From positions 1 to 8,011 of the forward strand of contig USMR01000032.1 of NCBI GenBank assembly GCA_900555815.1: DNA of 8,011 nt, read 5' to 3'. The first letter of the stretch is position 1. Each line of letters opens with the position of its first letter. The stretch is from an uncultured Collinsella sp. Lineage in GTDB: Bacteria > Actinomycetota > Coriobacteriia > Coriobacteriales > Coriobacteriaceae. The notes beneath the pieces are model-generated. The model saw only the letters and a list, made by a program, of their open reading frames with translations, made no database searches and was not told the DNA's origin. Positions 1 through 6,676 of the stretch are shown here, piece by piece. Made by a program: the position numbers and the translations under genes.

Positions 1-450
1 GAAATGCTCGAGCATGCGCGTTGTCTCCTCCTCAATCGCATCTTCATCGGCAAACGCCTCAGCGGCACTCGCGTGCACGATTTCACGGGCCGTGGTACGT
101 GGCACGGCATCGAGGAACTGGGAGACATAGCCAATCTCGTAGTTGCGCAGATAGATCACACGACGTTCATCGAGCGTGGCAAGGTCGACCGGACCAAAGG
201 CCTCGGAATTGTACATGATGTGGCCGCTCTCCGGCAGGTTTGTGCGGTAGATGCACTTGAGGATCGTGGACTTGCCCGAACCCGAACGGCCGGTAACACC
301 TACGAACTCGCCCGGCAGCACGCTCAGCGAAATGTGCTCGCAGCCACGCACGCGACGATTGGCGGCGTGCAGGGTAAAGCCTTTGGAAAGATCCTCGATT
401 GCAAGAAGCGGACGCGCTTCGGGCTCAACAAATTCGGTCACATCGCCCAT
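1..450 (-). CDS. phnL: PhnL, ABC-type ATPase of the C-P lyase complex (partial, 3' end off window)
   Basis: Only the first 150 residues of an expected roughly 230-250 are visible; the frame is open to base 1 and the C-terminal half (signature, Walker B) lies outside. Walker A is GRSGSGKST at residues 54-62, and the Q-loop region YVSQFL is near residues 109-113. The stretch VSQFLDAVPR resembles the VSQFLRVIPR segment of E. coli PhnL, which separates it from PhnK and PhnC. The first 15 or so residues before LLAIEDLSK are an extension relative to E. coli. In the known pathway PhnL is needed with PhnG, PhnH and PhnI for coupling phosphonate to ATP, and it docks on the core complex together with PhnK. 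The ATG shares its A with the phnM stop (TAATG), and a GGAGG site at 458-462 sits 7 bases upstream, so phnL is translationally coupled to phnM. It lies after phnM, not before it as in E. coli. Confidence 0.93.
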   Translation of the reverse strand, partial: MGDVTEFVEPEARPLLAIEDLSKGFTLHAANRRVRGCEHISLSVLPGEFVGVTGRSGSGKSTILKCIYRTNLPESGHIMYNSEAFGPVDLATLDERRVIYLRNYEIGYVSQFLDAVPRTTAREIVHASAAEAFADEDAIEEETTRMLEHF

Positions 451-1757
451 TATTTGTCCTCCCATCCGTCCGTATCCGCCGCAGTCGCGGGAACGTGGTC
501 GGCCGTCTCGGCGATCGTCGCGGCGTCGGTGGCAAAGCGGGCAGACATGCTCGGCAGCGCCGGATACCACATGCGCGAAACCACGCGGCCGTCCACAAGC
601 GTCGCCGTAATCACGGGGTAGGTGCGCTGGCCTTCCTCAACCTCGCGAATCACCAGGATATCGGCCTTTTTGCCCTCTTCCAGGCTACCAATCTGGTCAT
701 CGGCATGCACGGCGCGCGCCGGATTGATGGTAAGCATGGCAAACGCCTCTTCAAGCGGCAGCTTGAAATCGTGGTGCAGGGCAAAAGCGCTCTGCAGCAT
801 TGCCGTGGGATAGTAATCGGAGCACAGCACGCTCGCCACGCCGTTGGACACAGCGTCGCGCGCCGAAAGATTGCCCGAGTGGCTCTTTCCCAGCAAGATG
901 TTGGGCGTTCCCATGACGGTCGACATGCCGCGCTCGCGAGCAGCGCGTGCCACCTCCAGGCTCACCGGAAACTCAGAGATCGTGCAGCCAAGCTCGCGCA
1001 TGAGGTCGAGATGCTCAATCGAATCGTCATCGTGGCTCGCCAGCGCGATGCCGTTTTCACAAGCAACATTGGCAAGGTATTTGAGCTGGTCAAAGGAGAG
1101 CTTGGGCGCCGCCTGCTGAGCGGCGACAATCTGTGCCGCCTCCTCGTCACTCAACTCATGGTCGCTGCGCACGCTCTTGCGCCAGATCTCGATATCGCGA
1201 TACTGGCCCTGGCCGGGGGTGTGATCCATGAACGAAAGCTCGTCCACCTCGCCCGAGCGCAGGTGTCCTTCGACCTGCTCGACCAAATTGACGTTATCAA
1301 CCTCGAGGCGCAGATGCAGACGATGGCGAATCAAGTGCGCGTTGCGCCCCTCGGTGCGCTTGCAGCCGGCAATGAGCGCCATGATCTTCTCGGTGTTCTC
1401 CCAGCGCCGGACCGGCTTGGTGTCCATGATGTCTTGCGCATATGCCGAAAGCGAGTGATACATGGTGGTGATGCCGTGGGCGATGAGCTCGCGCTCGGCC
1501 TCGAACAACGCCGTCGAGAAGTCCATGAGCACCGTCGGGCGCGGCGAGATAACGGTCTCGATATAGTCGGAATGGATATCCACAAGACCGGGCGTGACGT
1601 AGCCGCCATGGGCATCGATAACGCCGGCGCCTGCGGCAGCCGCATCGAATTTACCCTGGCGCTGGATCGCGGCAATCATATCGTCTTCGACCACAAGCTC
1701 GTAGCCAAAGAGCAGACGGTCGGGCTGAACAATGATTCCGTTGCGAATGACGTACAT
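450..1757 (-). CDS. phnM: PhnM, alpha-D-ribose 1-methylphosphonate 5-triphosphate diphosphatase
   Basis: This 435-residue protein is a cytoplasmic amidohydrolase-superfamily enzyme. It hydrolyses the 5-triphosphate of the ribose-phosphonate intermediate to the 5-phosphate, releasing pyrophosphate and supplying the PhnJ substrate. Visible family motifs are the metal-binding segment VDIHSDYIE (about residues 59-67, HxD at 62-64), HRLHLRLE (145-152), FMDHTPGQGQYRD (177-188), ALASHDDD (238-245), the MGTPN...SHSGN region (282-296) and CSDYYP (312-317). All have close counterparts in E. coli PhnM. The protein is longer than the 378-residue E. coli enzyme. Conserved sequence ends near VDGRVV (388-393) and is followed by about 40 Ala/Thr/Asp-rich residues of unknown role. 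The ATG is preceded by AGGAGG at 7 bases, and that site overlaps the phnK stop, so the start is secure. phnL begins on the last base of its stop. Confidence 0.96.
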   Translation of the reverse strand: MYVIRNGIIVQPDRLLFGYELVVEDDMIAAIQRQGKFDAAAAGAGVIDAHGGYVTPGLVDIHSDYIETVISPRPTVLMDFSTALFEAERELIAHGITTMYHSLSAYAQDIMDTKPVRRWENTEKIMALIAGCKRTEGRNAHLIRHRLHLRLEVDNVNLVEQVEGHLRSGEVDELSFMDHTPGQGQYRDIEIWRKSVRSDHELSDEEAAQIVAAQQAAPKLSFDQLKYLANVACENGIALASHDDDSIEHLDLMRELGCTISEFPVSLEVARAARERGMSTVMGTPNILLGKSHSGNLSARDAVSNGVASVLCSDYYPTAMLQSAFALHHDFKLPLEEAFAMLTINPARAVHADDQIGSLEEGKKADILVIREVEEGQRTYPVITATLVDGRVVSRMWYPALPSMSARFATDAATIAETADHVPATAADTDGWEDK

Positions 1758-1764
1758 CGGCGAG

Positions 1765-1770
1765 CCTCCT
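1765..1770 (-). promoter_or_regulatory. Ribosome binding site of phnM, overlapping the phnK stop
   Basis: TAGGAGG contains both the phnK TAG stop (1769-1771) and the AGGAGG site 7 bases before the phnM ATG. A ribosome finishing phnK therefore sits directly on the phnM initiation site. Confidence 0.85.
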
Positions 1771-2653
1771 AAAGAAGCGAATAGACGAGTTCTTGGGTGT
1801 AGGCGTGTTGAGGGTCTTGCATGATCTGGTCGGTCAAGCCATGCTCGATAACTTGGCCGTCGAGCATGACGATGGTGCGATCTGCAAGCAGGCGAATCAC
1901 GCCCAGGTCATGGCTTACCACGACCATTGACACTCCCAGGTCACGACGCAGCGACAAGATGAGGTCGAGCACACGCGCCTGGACCGAAAGGTCCAAGCCG
2001 GTGGTGACCTCGTCCAAGAACAGCAGCGGAGGACGGTTGGAAAGCGCCTTGGCGATCTGCACGCGCTGCTGCATGCCGCCCGAGAACGCGCGCGGCGGAT
2101 CCTGCTCACGACGCAAAGGGATGTTCACACGGTCAAGCAGCTCGCGACCACGATCGACCATGGAGGAGACGTCGCGAATGCCGGCGGCGATCTGTTTCTC
2201 GGCGATTTTGGAAAGGCTCGAGAAGTTCATGCGCAGGCCCAGGTACGGGTTTTGGTAAACCATGCCAAAAATCTCGTCGCGAATAAGACGCTTTTGCTGG
2301 CGAGAGAGGTCAAAGCAGTTGCCCTTGCCCCCGTCGTATGCAGCGACGCGCATGTCGCCCGCCGTGGGCTCCTGGTCAAAATACAGGCACTGCATAAGCG
2401 TCGACTTGCCCGAACCGGACTCGCCCACAATGCCTAAGATCTCGCCGTGATGCACCTCGAGCGAGATGTCGCGCACCGCATGCACCGTACCGCACACGGG
2501 GCAGATGTTGCGCTCGAGCTTGGCATGCGGGTCGCGGCAGTAGTCGCAACCGGCACCAAAACGCTTGGCCAAATGGCGAACGGACAAAACCGGAGCCTCG
2601 TCCTTAAACTCATGATGAACCGTAGCGGGAAGCATCGTCGTGCCTTTACTCAT
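1769..2653 (-). CDS. phnK: PhnK, ABC-type ATPase of the C-P lyase complex, with four-Cys insert
   Basis: The protein is 294 residues from the chosen ATG. That ATG has AGGAGG 9 bases upstream and overlaps the phnJ stop by 8 bases; the frame is also open further upstream, but that is phnJ coding sequence. It has Walker A GESGSGKST (77-85), the signature FSGGMQQRVQIAKAL, Walker B LLFLDEVTTGLD (Val where Pro is usual) and the H-loop SHDLGV. The overall match to E. coli PhnK is clear: SGGMQQR, DLSVQARVLDLI, HAYTQELV. In structures of the E. coli complex PhnK binds the PhnJ side of the core and PhnL joins it. Unlike the roughly 250-residue E. coli protein, it carries an insert just after the first beta strand with Cys36-x2-Cys39-x11-Cys51-x2-Cys54, a zinc-ribbon-like pattern; metal binding is inference. 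The stop is TAG and lies inside the phnM ribosome binding site. Oligopeptide-type transporter ATPases are related, but the context decides for PhnK. Confidence 0.95.
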   Translation of the reverse strand: MSKGTTMLPATVHHEFKDEAPVLSVRHLAKRFGAGCDYCRDPHAKLERNICPVCGTVHAVRDISLEVHHGEILGIVGESGSGKSTLMQCLYFDQEPTAGDMRVAAYDGGKGNCFDLSRQQKRLIRDEIFGMVYQNPYLGLRMNFSSLSKIAEKQIAAGIRDVSSMVDRGRELLDRVNIPLRREQDPPRAFSGGMQQRVQIAKALSNRPPLLFLDEVTTGLDLSVQARVLDLILSLRRDLGVSMVVVSHDLGVIRLLADRTIVMLDGQVIEHGLTDQIMQDPQHAYTQELVYSLL

Positions 2654-3494
2654 CGCTTCCGCCCTCCTCAAGACGCTCTGCGCAATAATCGGTATCGGAG
2701 CACTGCCATGCCTTCTCACCCGTTGCGGGATCGATGGTTTGAGTCATATAGACGCCCGTCGCCCCGCAGATACAGCAGCGCTTGCCCTCAAAGTCCTCGC
2801 GCACAAAGGGATAATCGTCAAAGGCGAGCGATGCGACCTTGGTATGCGGCGGCACGGCATAGATCTTCTTCTCGCGCCCCGCGCCAAACAAAAAGAGGTT
2901 CTCGGCATCGTTGAGCTTAGGGTTATCGAAACGCGGGATAGGGCTCGGCGCCATGACGTAGCGGCCTTGCACCATCACGGGGTGATCGGCGCCGGTGGTC
3001 GTAGAGCCGTAGCGCACGATCTGTTCAAAAAGCTCCAGGTAGGCTCCGGTGTACTCTGCCTCGGCATGCAGGCGACGCGTCACGCTTTCGCGCGCTTCAT
3101 AGGTGCGCAGGGGCTCCGGCATGGGAACCTGCAGCACCATGAGCTGGTCGCGGCGCAACGGAAGCTCGGGGATGCGATGACGGCTCTGGATAAGGGTTGC
3201 ATCCGCTGTGGCCGTGGTGGTCTCGACGCCCGTGGTCTCGTGCACGAGGCTCCTGATGGACACGGCGTTGACGCTCGCGTCCGAGCCCTGATCGATAACC
3301 TTGAGCACATCGTCGGGACCGATGCAGGACAAGGTGACCTGCAGGCCGCCCGTGCCCCAACCGCGGCCGATGGGCATCTCGCGGCTGGCAAACGGCACCT
3401 GGTAGCCCGGAATGGCAACAGCTTTCAAAATCGCACGGCGAATCTCGCGCTTGGATCCCTCATCCAAAAAAGCGAAGTTATAGTTGCGCTGCAC
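2646..3494 (-). CDS. phnJ: PhnJ, radical-SAM carbon-phosphorus lyase
   Basis: PhnJ uses S-adenosylmethionine and a 4Fe-4S cluster to cleave the C-P bond of ribose 1-phosphonate 5-phosphate. The products are the 1,2-cyclic phosphate and the free alkane (methane from methylphosphonate). From the GTG start it has 282 residues; E. coli PhnJ has 281. All key residues are present: the glycine in AIPGYQVPF (Gly30, equivalent to E. coli Gly32) and cysteines 240, 243, 265 and 271 in CCICG...CSDTDYC, equivalent to E. coli Cys241, 244, 266 and 272. There is an additional adjacent Cys241. Other conserved blocks are GWGTGG, DVLKVIDQG, RHRIPE, PSPIPRFDNPK, LFGAGREK and YAVPPHTKV. The GTG at 3492-3494 is preferred over an ATG at 3524 because AGGAGG lies 9 bases upstream of it and the resulting N-terminus matches the family. 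It overlaps the phnI end by 17 bases and phnK by 8. Confidence 0.97.
   Translation of the reverse strand: MQRNYNFAFLDEGSKREIRRAILKAVAIPGYQVPFASREMPIGRGWGTGGLQVTLSCIGPDDVLKVIDQGSDASVNAVSIRSLVHETTGVETTTATADATLIQSRHRIPELPLRRDQLMVLQVPMPEPLRTYEARESVTRRLHAEAEYTGAYLELFEQIVRYGSTTTGADHPVMVQGRYVMAPSPIPRFDNPKLNDAENLFLFGAGREKKIYAVPPHTKVASLAFDDYPFVREDFEGKRCCICGATGVYMTQTIDPATGEKAWQCSDTDYCAERLEEGGSDE
2663..2668 (-). promoter_or_regulatory. Ribosome binding site of phnK
   Basis: AGGAGG lies within the last phnJ codons, 9 bases before the ATG at 2651-2653. It fixes the phnK start downstream of several other in-frame start codons that lie within phnJ. Confidence 0.8.
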
Positions 3495-3503
3495 AGGAAC
3501 CGT

Positions 3504-3510
3504 CCTCCTT
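3504..3510 (-). promoter_or_regulatory. Ribosome binding site deciding the phnJ GTG start
   Basis: AAGGAGG on the minus strand ends 9 bases before the GTG at 3492-3494, within the last codons of phnI. An ATG at 3522-3524 in the same frame lies upstream of this site and would add ten basic residues absent from E. coli PhnJ, so the GTG is the better start. Confidence 0.8.
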
Positions 3511-4293
3511 CTGCTCCTCGGCATGATTCATAGAACGCAGGGCCGCATCGAGCTTGCTTTGGAACGTCACGTAGTGCGGCAGCTTAAGATGGCTGATAAA
3601 GCCCGTAGCTTCCACGCCATCGATGTGATAGAGCACGAACTCCTGGTCCTGCGTGGGATAGCGCACGTCGTCGACGCGCAGCGAGTGGTCAAGGACGCTC
3701 ATGGCGATAGCCTTGCTCTCGTCGCTGCCGGTGACGAGGCCGTAACCCACATCGAGCGCGTTCACGTGCTCGCCCGTCTCGGTAACCTCGTCGTCGGCAA
3801 TCAGGCTTTCGACTTCACAAACCGGAAGTGCGCCCAGATAGTACGCGTCGTCGGCAGAAGCCTGGGCAGGGTCGACACCGGGGGCATCGATCGTCACCGG
3901 CACGCTGCCGCGGCGCAGCTCGCCCACCGTGGGATGGGAGATGCCAAAACCGCGGATAGCCGCATATCCGATAGCGATGACCGCCTGGGTAAGTCCGCGC
4001 GAAAGGGCCTGCAGGATGACGCTGCGAGGTGCCGGCGTGGAAAGCGGAGTCTTGGTGATGTCGATGGGCTCGGTATCATCCACGGCGCAGGGACGAATCA
4101 TGCCAATCTGACGCAGGTAATCGCACACCTTAGGAACGCGGTCGAGAGGTGCGGCCTCGGCCACAGCGTAAAAAGCCTCGGATGCTTTTTCCAGACGCTC
4201 ATCGATTGCAGCACGAGCGGCACGGACATCGGCATCTTCCTCTTCGCTCAAATAGAAGTTGATAAGGCGATTGCTGTAATTGCGCGTCGCGCC

Positions 4294-4296
4294 CTA
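4294..4296 (-). other. In-frame TAG codon inside phnI
   Basis: On the minus strand the codons read GGG AAG AAT TAG GGC GCG ACG. The stop falls at the place of the second hydrophobic residue in the GGQLLG segment of E. coli PhnI, and the frame is intact on both sides. TAG is one base away from TTG (Leu) and from CAG (Gln). TAG also terminates phnH (4632-4634) and phnK (1769-1771) in this same window, so it acts as a normal stop in this organism. Confidence 0.95.
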
Positions 4297-4631
4297 ATTC
4301 TTCCCGCTCTCGATATCTTTGAAGGCAGAGGAGTTGCGACGCGAAACGCGCATCTCACCCGTATCGATCACGCGCGATGTGTAGAGGCGCTCGAGGGTGG
4401 AGCGGTAGGCACGTACCAAAAAGACCGCCTCTTCGATAGAACCCGATGCCTGCTTGAGTGCGATTGCAGCAACCTCGGGAGCCCAAACGGAACCCTCGGA
4501 CTGCACCTGCTCGACCGCATGCGGCATGGCCTCGATGATGAGCGTGGGATCGAGCGTGCGACCACCCGCAACGCGCTCGCGCTCGAGCAGCTCAAGCGAC
4601 GCGGCAATCGCCTGCTCGCCGCCGGAGACAG

Positions 4632-5321
4632 CTACATATCCCATGATTCAACCTCCCTGCAGGCACTGGAACGGGGAACGGTGGCGATATGGCCAAATCC
4701 ATCTACAAACATCAGGTCGATGCCGCAGGGGAATTCGTCCTTACGCGCAACGCGCGCACGCAATACATCACCGCGATCGCAGGAGAGGTGCGCAGCGCCG
4801 TCGACGCCGGGGCCGCTGAGCTCCCAGGCGCTCTTGGCGCACGCATGAGAGGCGGAACCTACACGCATGCCCTGCGCGTCTAGACCCAAAAGCACCGAGC
4901 ATTCGACGATAGCCGTCGCACCCAGATGCGGCTGCTCAAGAGTCCCCGCCGTAAGCTCGGCAACCGCACTCGCTGCATCCTCGCCCCGGAACGCCTCCGG
5001 AACGATCACGCATGCAGCCGTACCCAGCGCCGCGGGCGTCACATGCGTCCGGCTCGCAATCTGCCGAGCGGCATGCTCGTAGCCCACCGTCGCCATACAA
5101 AAGGTCGTGCCGCTATCAAGCAGCATGTCGGCCAGCATCAGCGTTGCGGGGAATACACCGCAGCGCTTGGCCTCTGCCTCATAGGCATCCGTGACAGACA
5201 GGCGGCAAACCTCGCCGGGACGCGCCATGCAGTCAAGAACCGTGCGAAACGTCCCTTGCAGCTCAAAGGCACGCTCGTCCAAAGAGGGATCGCGGTCGAA
5301 GACCTCATCCTGCTCGCTCAT
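4632..5321 (-). CDS. phnH: PhnH, C-P lyase core complex subunit
   Basis: PhnH is a non-catalytic subunit of the PhnGHIJ core and is required for formation of the ribose-phosphonate triphosphate. The 229-residue protein shows the family's landmarks: FRTVLDCMARPGEV near the N-terminus (residues 25-38), LSGPGV (168-173), FPCGIDLMFVD (197-207) and the terminal ATVPRS (213-218). These match E. coli segments such as LTGAGI, FPLGIDLIL and AIPRT. It is longer than the 194-residue E. coli protein, mostly through an N-terminal acidic leader and the central part. The ATG overlaps the phnG stop as ATGA. The upstream sequence GGCGGTGG is only a weak ribosome binding site, so translation probably depends on coupling to phnG. 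It ends in TAG, 13 bases inside phnI. Confidence 0.93.
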   Translation of the reverse strand: MSEQDEVFDRDPSLDERAFELQGTFRTVLDCMARPGEVCRLSVTDAYEAEAKRCGVFPATLMLADMLLDSGTTFCMATVGYEHAARQIASRTHVTPAALGTAACVIVPEAFRGEDAASAVAELTAGTLEQPHLGATAIVECSVLLGLDAQGMRVGSASHACAKSAWELSGPGVDGAAHLSCDRGDVLRARVARKDEFPCGIDLMFVDGFGHIATVPRSSACREVESWDM

Positions 5322-5779
5322 TTGACCACCGCCTGAACGCTCATGTCTTGACCGGACATCTCATCAAACTCAACGCGCGATACATAGGTTCGAGCGTCTT
5401 GCGCAACCGCGCGTTCCGACACCGCGGCCTGTGTCTCCTCGATGCGACGCTCAAGCTCCGCCATACAGGCAGGCGCCGGCTCCATCGCATAGGCGGCATC
5501 GATCACCGCGAGCGCGCGAGCATGCGCGGCATCGGTTCCCATGAGCACGCCCAGGCCGTCCGCCTCGCCAATGCGCACGCGACTCTCGGTAACAAGCACC
5601 TCGCTTAGATAAAAGCGGCTGTTGCGAGCCGTCTCGCGCACCTGGCACATCACAAGGCCCTGGCGCGCCGGCACGATATCCTCGACAGGAGCGTTGGTTT
5701 CGACCAGGCTCGCCAGTTCGAGCGCAAGCGCAGGGCCGCTCTCAACCAGGACCTCGGTCCTCTCTCTTCTTGTTAGCAT
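5318..5779 (-). CDS. phnG: PhnG, C-P lyase core complex subunit
   Basis: The protein is 153 residues, close to the 150 of E. coli PhnG, and it is the first core-complex gene after the transporter genes. PhnG is a small subunit that packs with PhnI in the core and is needed for the ATP-coupling step. Matching family features are ARQGLVMCQVRET (about residues 38-50), the FYLSEVLVTESRVRI segment, GVLMGTDAAHARALAVIDAA (77-96) and the C-terminal SRVEFDEM, comparable to ASRVDFFTM in E. coli. The predominantly helical C-terminal region is rich in Ala and Glu. The start lies 12 bases after the phnE2 stop. Its only plausible ribosome binding site is AAGGAAAG, about 6 bases upstream, weaker than those of the later genes. 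This could be a point where transporter and lyase expression are set differently, which is inference. phnH overlaps the stop. Confidence 0.94.
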   Translation of the reverse strand: MLTRRERTEVLVESGPALALELASLVETNAPVEDIVPARQGLVMCQVRETARNSRFYLSEVLVTESRVRIGEADGLGVLMGTDAAHARALAVIDAAYAMEPAPACMAELERRIEETQAAVSERAVAQDARTYVSRVEFDEMSGQDMSVQAVVK

Positions 5780-5791
5780 GTAAATCTTTCC

Positions 5792-6676
5792 TTAGTTATC
5801 CGAGTCGATGATGTAGCGACGGCGAAGGCGAACCGAAATGAACTCGAGCGCAAACGACACGGCCAGGCACACATAGACGATCACGCCCACCTCGTGCAGG
5901 TTGTAGTAGTAGTTGCCCGCCTGGTACAGCTGAAAGCCGATACCGCCCGCGCCTGCAAAGGCGCCCACGGCCACCGCGTTGGCAAAATTGATCTCGAAGC
6001 GAATGAACGTCCACGAGAGCAGCTTGGTGATGGTGGCAGGGCAAATGGCCTGGAACACAATTTGCCAAAAGCTCGCACCGCTCGCAGAGAGCGCCTCAAT
6101 CACGTCGGCATCGATCTCTTCGATTGATTCGGAGTAGCTCTTGGTGAGATAGGCGATGGAGTGGAAGGAGATTCCCAGCACTGCCGCCTCGGATCCAAGG
6201 CCGATAGCCACCGTAAAGACAAGCACCCACAGGATCGTTGGAATTGCTCGGATGATGGCGACAAACCCTTTGACCGCATTGGAAACGAGCGGGTTCGAGA
6301 GGTTCTCGGATGCCGCCAGCGCCAGGAAAAACGAGATGATGGCCGAGATGATGGTGCACAGCACGGTGACCGCAATGGTGACCAGCGTACTCTCGGCAAC
6401 CTTTGCCCAGCTAAAATGTGCAGCTCCCAACGGGGGATCCAACGCCGGCTGGAACATCATGGCGCAAAAATCAGACCAGGTTTGAGCGATTGCACGACCA
6501 AGGTCCACCGTGCCAAAATCCATGCGCACAAACGCAACGACCGTCAAAAGGCACAGGACACCCAAGGTGAGCGCGACCGAATAGTTGCGCCCCTGACGGG
6601 ACACGAGACGAATGTGCCCGGCGTGCGTGCGCTCAATCGTACCGGCTGCAGCGGGAGTCAATTCGAACGTCCCCAT
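5792..6676 (-). CDS. phnE: PhnE2, phosphonate ABC transporter permease
   Basis: This 294-residue integral membrane protein is the second of two tandem PhnE permeases. Hydrophobic segments are visible at about residues 34-50, 97-121, 136-160, 165-178 (weak), 232-250 and 262-282. The cytoplasmic EAA coupling loop, which contacts the PhnC ATPase, is EALSASGASFWQIVFQAICP at about 194-213, followed by SWTFIRFEINFANAVAVGAFAGAGGIGF. That continuation is typical of PhnE (E. coli has a similar R-x-E-x-N region and GAGGIG). The chosen ATG overlaps the phnE1 stop as TAATG and has AAGGAGG 11 bases upstream. The open frame extends further upstream, but that part lies in phnE1 sequence in another frame and resembles no protein family. 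It probably pairs with PhnE1 as a heterodimer in the membrane. Confidence 0.93.
   Translation of the reverse strand: MGTFELTPAAAGTIERTHAGHIRLVSRQGRNYSVALTLGVLCLLTVVAFVRMDFGTVDLGRAIAQTWSDFCAMMFQPALDPPLGAAHFSWAKVAESTLVTIAVTVLCTIISAIISFFLALAASENLSNPLVSNAVKGFVAIIRAIPTILWVLVFTVAIGLGSEAAVLGISFHSIAYLTKSYSESIEEIDADVIEALSASGASFWQIVFQAICPATITKLLSWTFIRFEINFANAVAVGAFAGAGGIGFQLYQAGNYYYNLHEVGVIVYVCLAVSFALEFISVRLRRRYIIDSDN
6048..6081. repeat. 34-base segment in phnE2 nearly identical to 6911-6944 in phnE1
   Basis: This direct repeat has 31 of 34 identical bases and encodes the GASFWQIVFQA part of the EAA coupling loop in both permeases. It is a coding repeat within paralogues and not a mobile element. Confidence 0.8.

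Larger units (their letters stand above)
3478..4644 (-). pseudogene. phnI: PhnI, C-P lyase core subunit, interrupted by an in-frame TAG at codon 117
   Basis: PhnI forms the core complex with PhnG, PhnH and PhnJ and drives the nucleosidase/transfer reaction that links phosphonate to the ribose of ATP. Codons 1-116 include VAVSGGEQAI and ALKQASGSIEEAVFLVRAYRSTL, close to E. coli PhnI. Codon 117 (4294-4296) is TAG. The same frame then runs on without any shift to TAA at 3478-3480, with RGFGISHP, EFVLYHIDGVEATGF and SHLKLPHYVTFQ near the end. The two histidines of that last motif (codons 352 and 357) correspond to the metal ligands reported for E. coli PhnI. The alignment across the stop needs no gap: KDIESGKN-stop-GATRNYSNRLINF against KDIPGGQLLGPTYDYTHRLLDF. 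A TTG at 4249-4251 could restart the C-terminal 257 residues, but it has no purine-rich site upstream. A conventional annotation would give two fragments, 4294-4644 and 3478-4251. Recent nonsense mutation, sequencing error and amber readthrough all fit. The ATG has GGAGG 7 bases upstream and overlaps phnH by 13 bases. Confidence 0.9.

Noticed and set aside
399..1772. Plus-strand open frame of 457 codons opposite phnM
   Set aside because: It is antisense to a well-supported phnM, has no recognisable domain, and is explained by the GC-rich third-position bias that leaves the opposite strand open.
2640..3533. Plus-strand open frame opposite phnJ
   Set aside because: It mirrors phnJ almost exactly and has no domain or ribosome binding site support.
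4252..4293. phnI read as two separate real genes with reinitiation at TTG 4249-4251
   Set aside because: The 14 codons between the stop and the TTG are themselves conserved PhnI sequence in frame, and there is no purine-rich site before the TTG, so a single interrupted gene is simpler.
3484..4848. Plus-strand open frame of 454 codons opposite phnI and part of phnH
   Set aside because: It has no protein family features and lies opposite conserved coding sequence; an antisense shadow.
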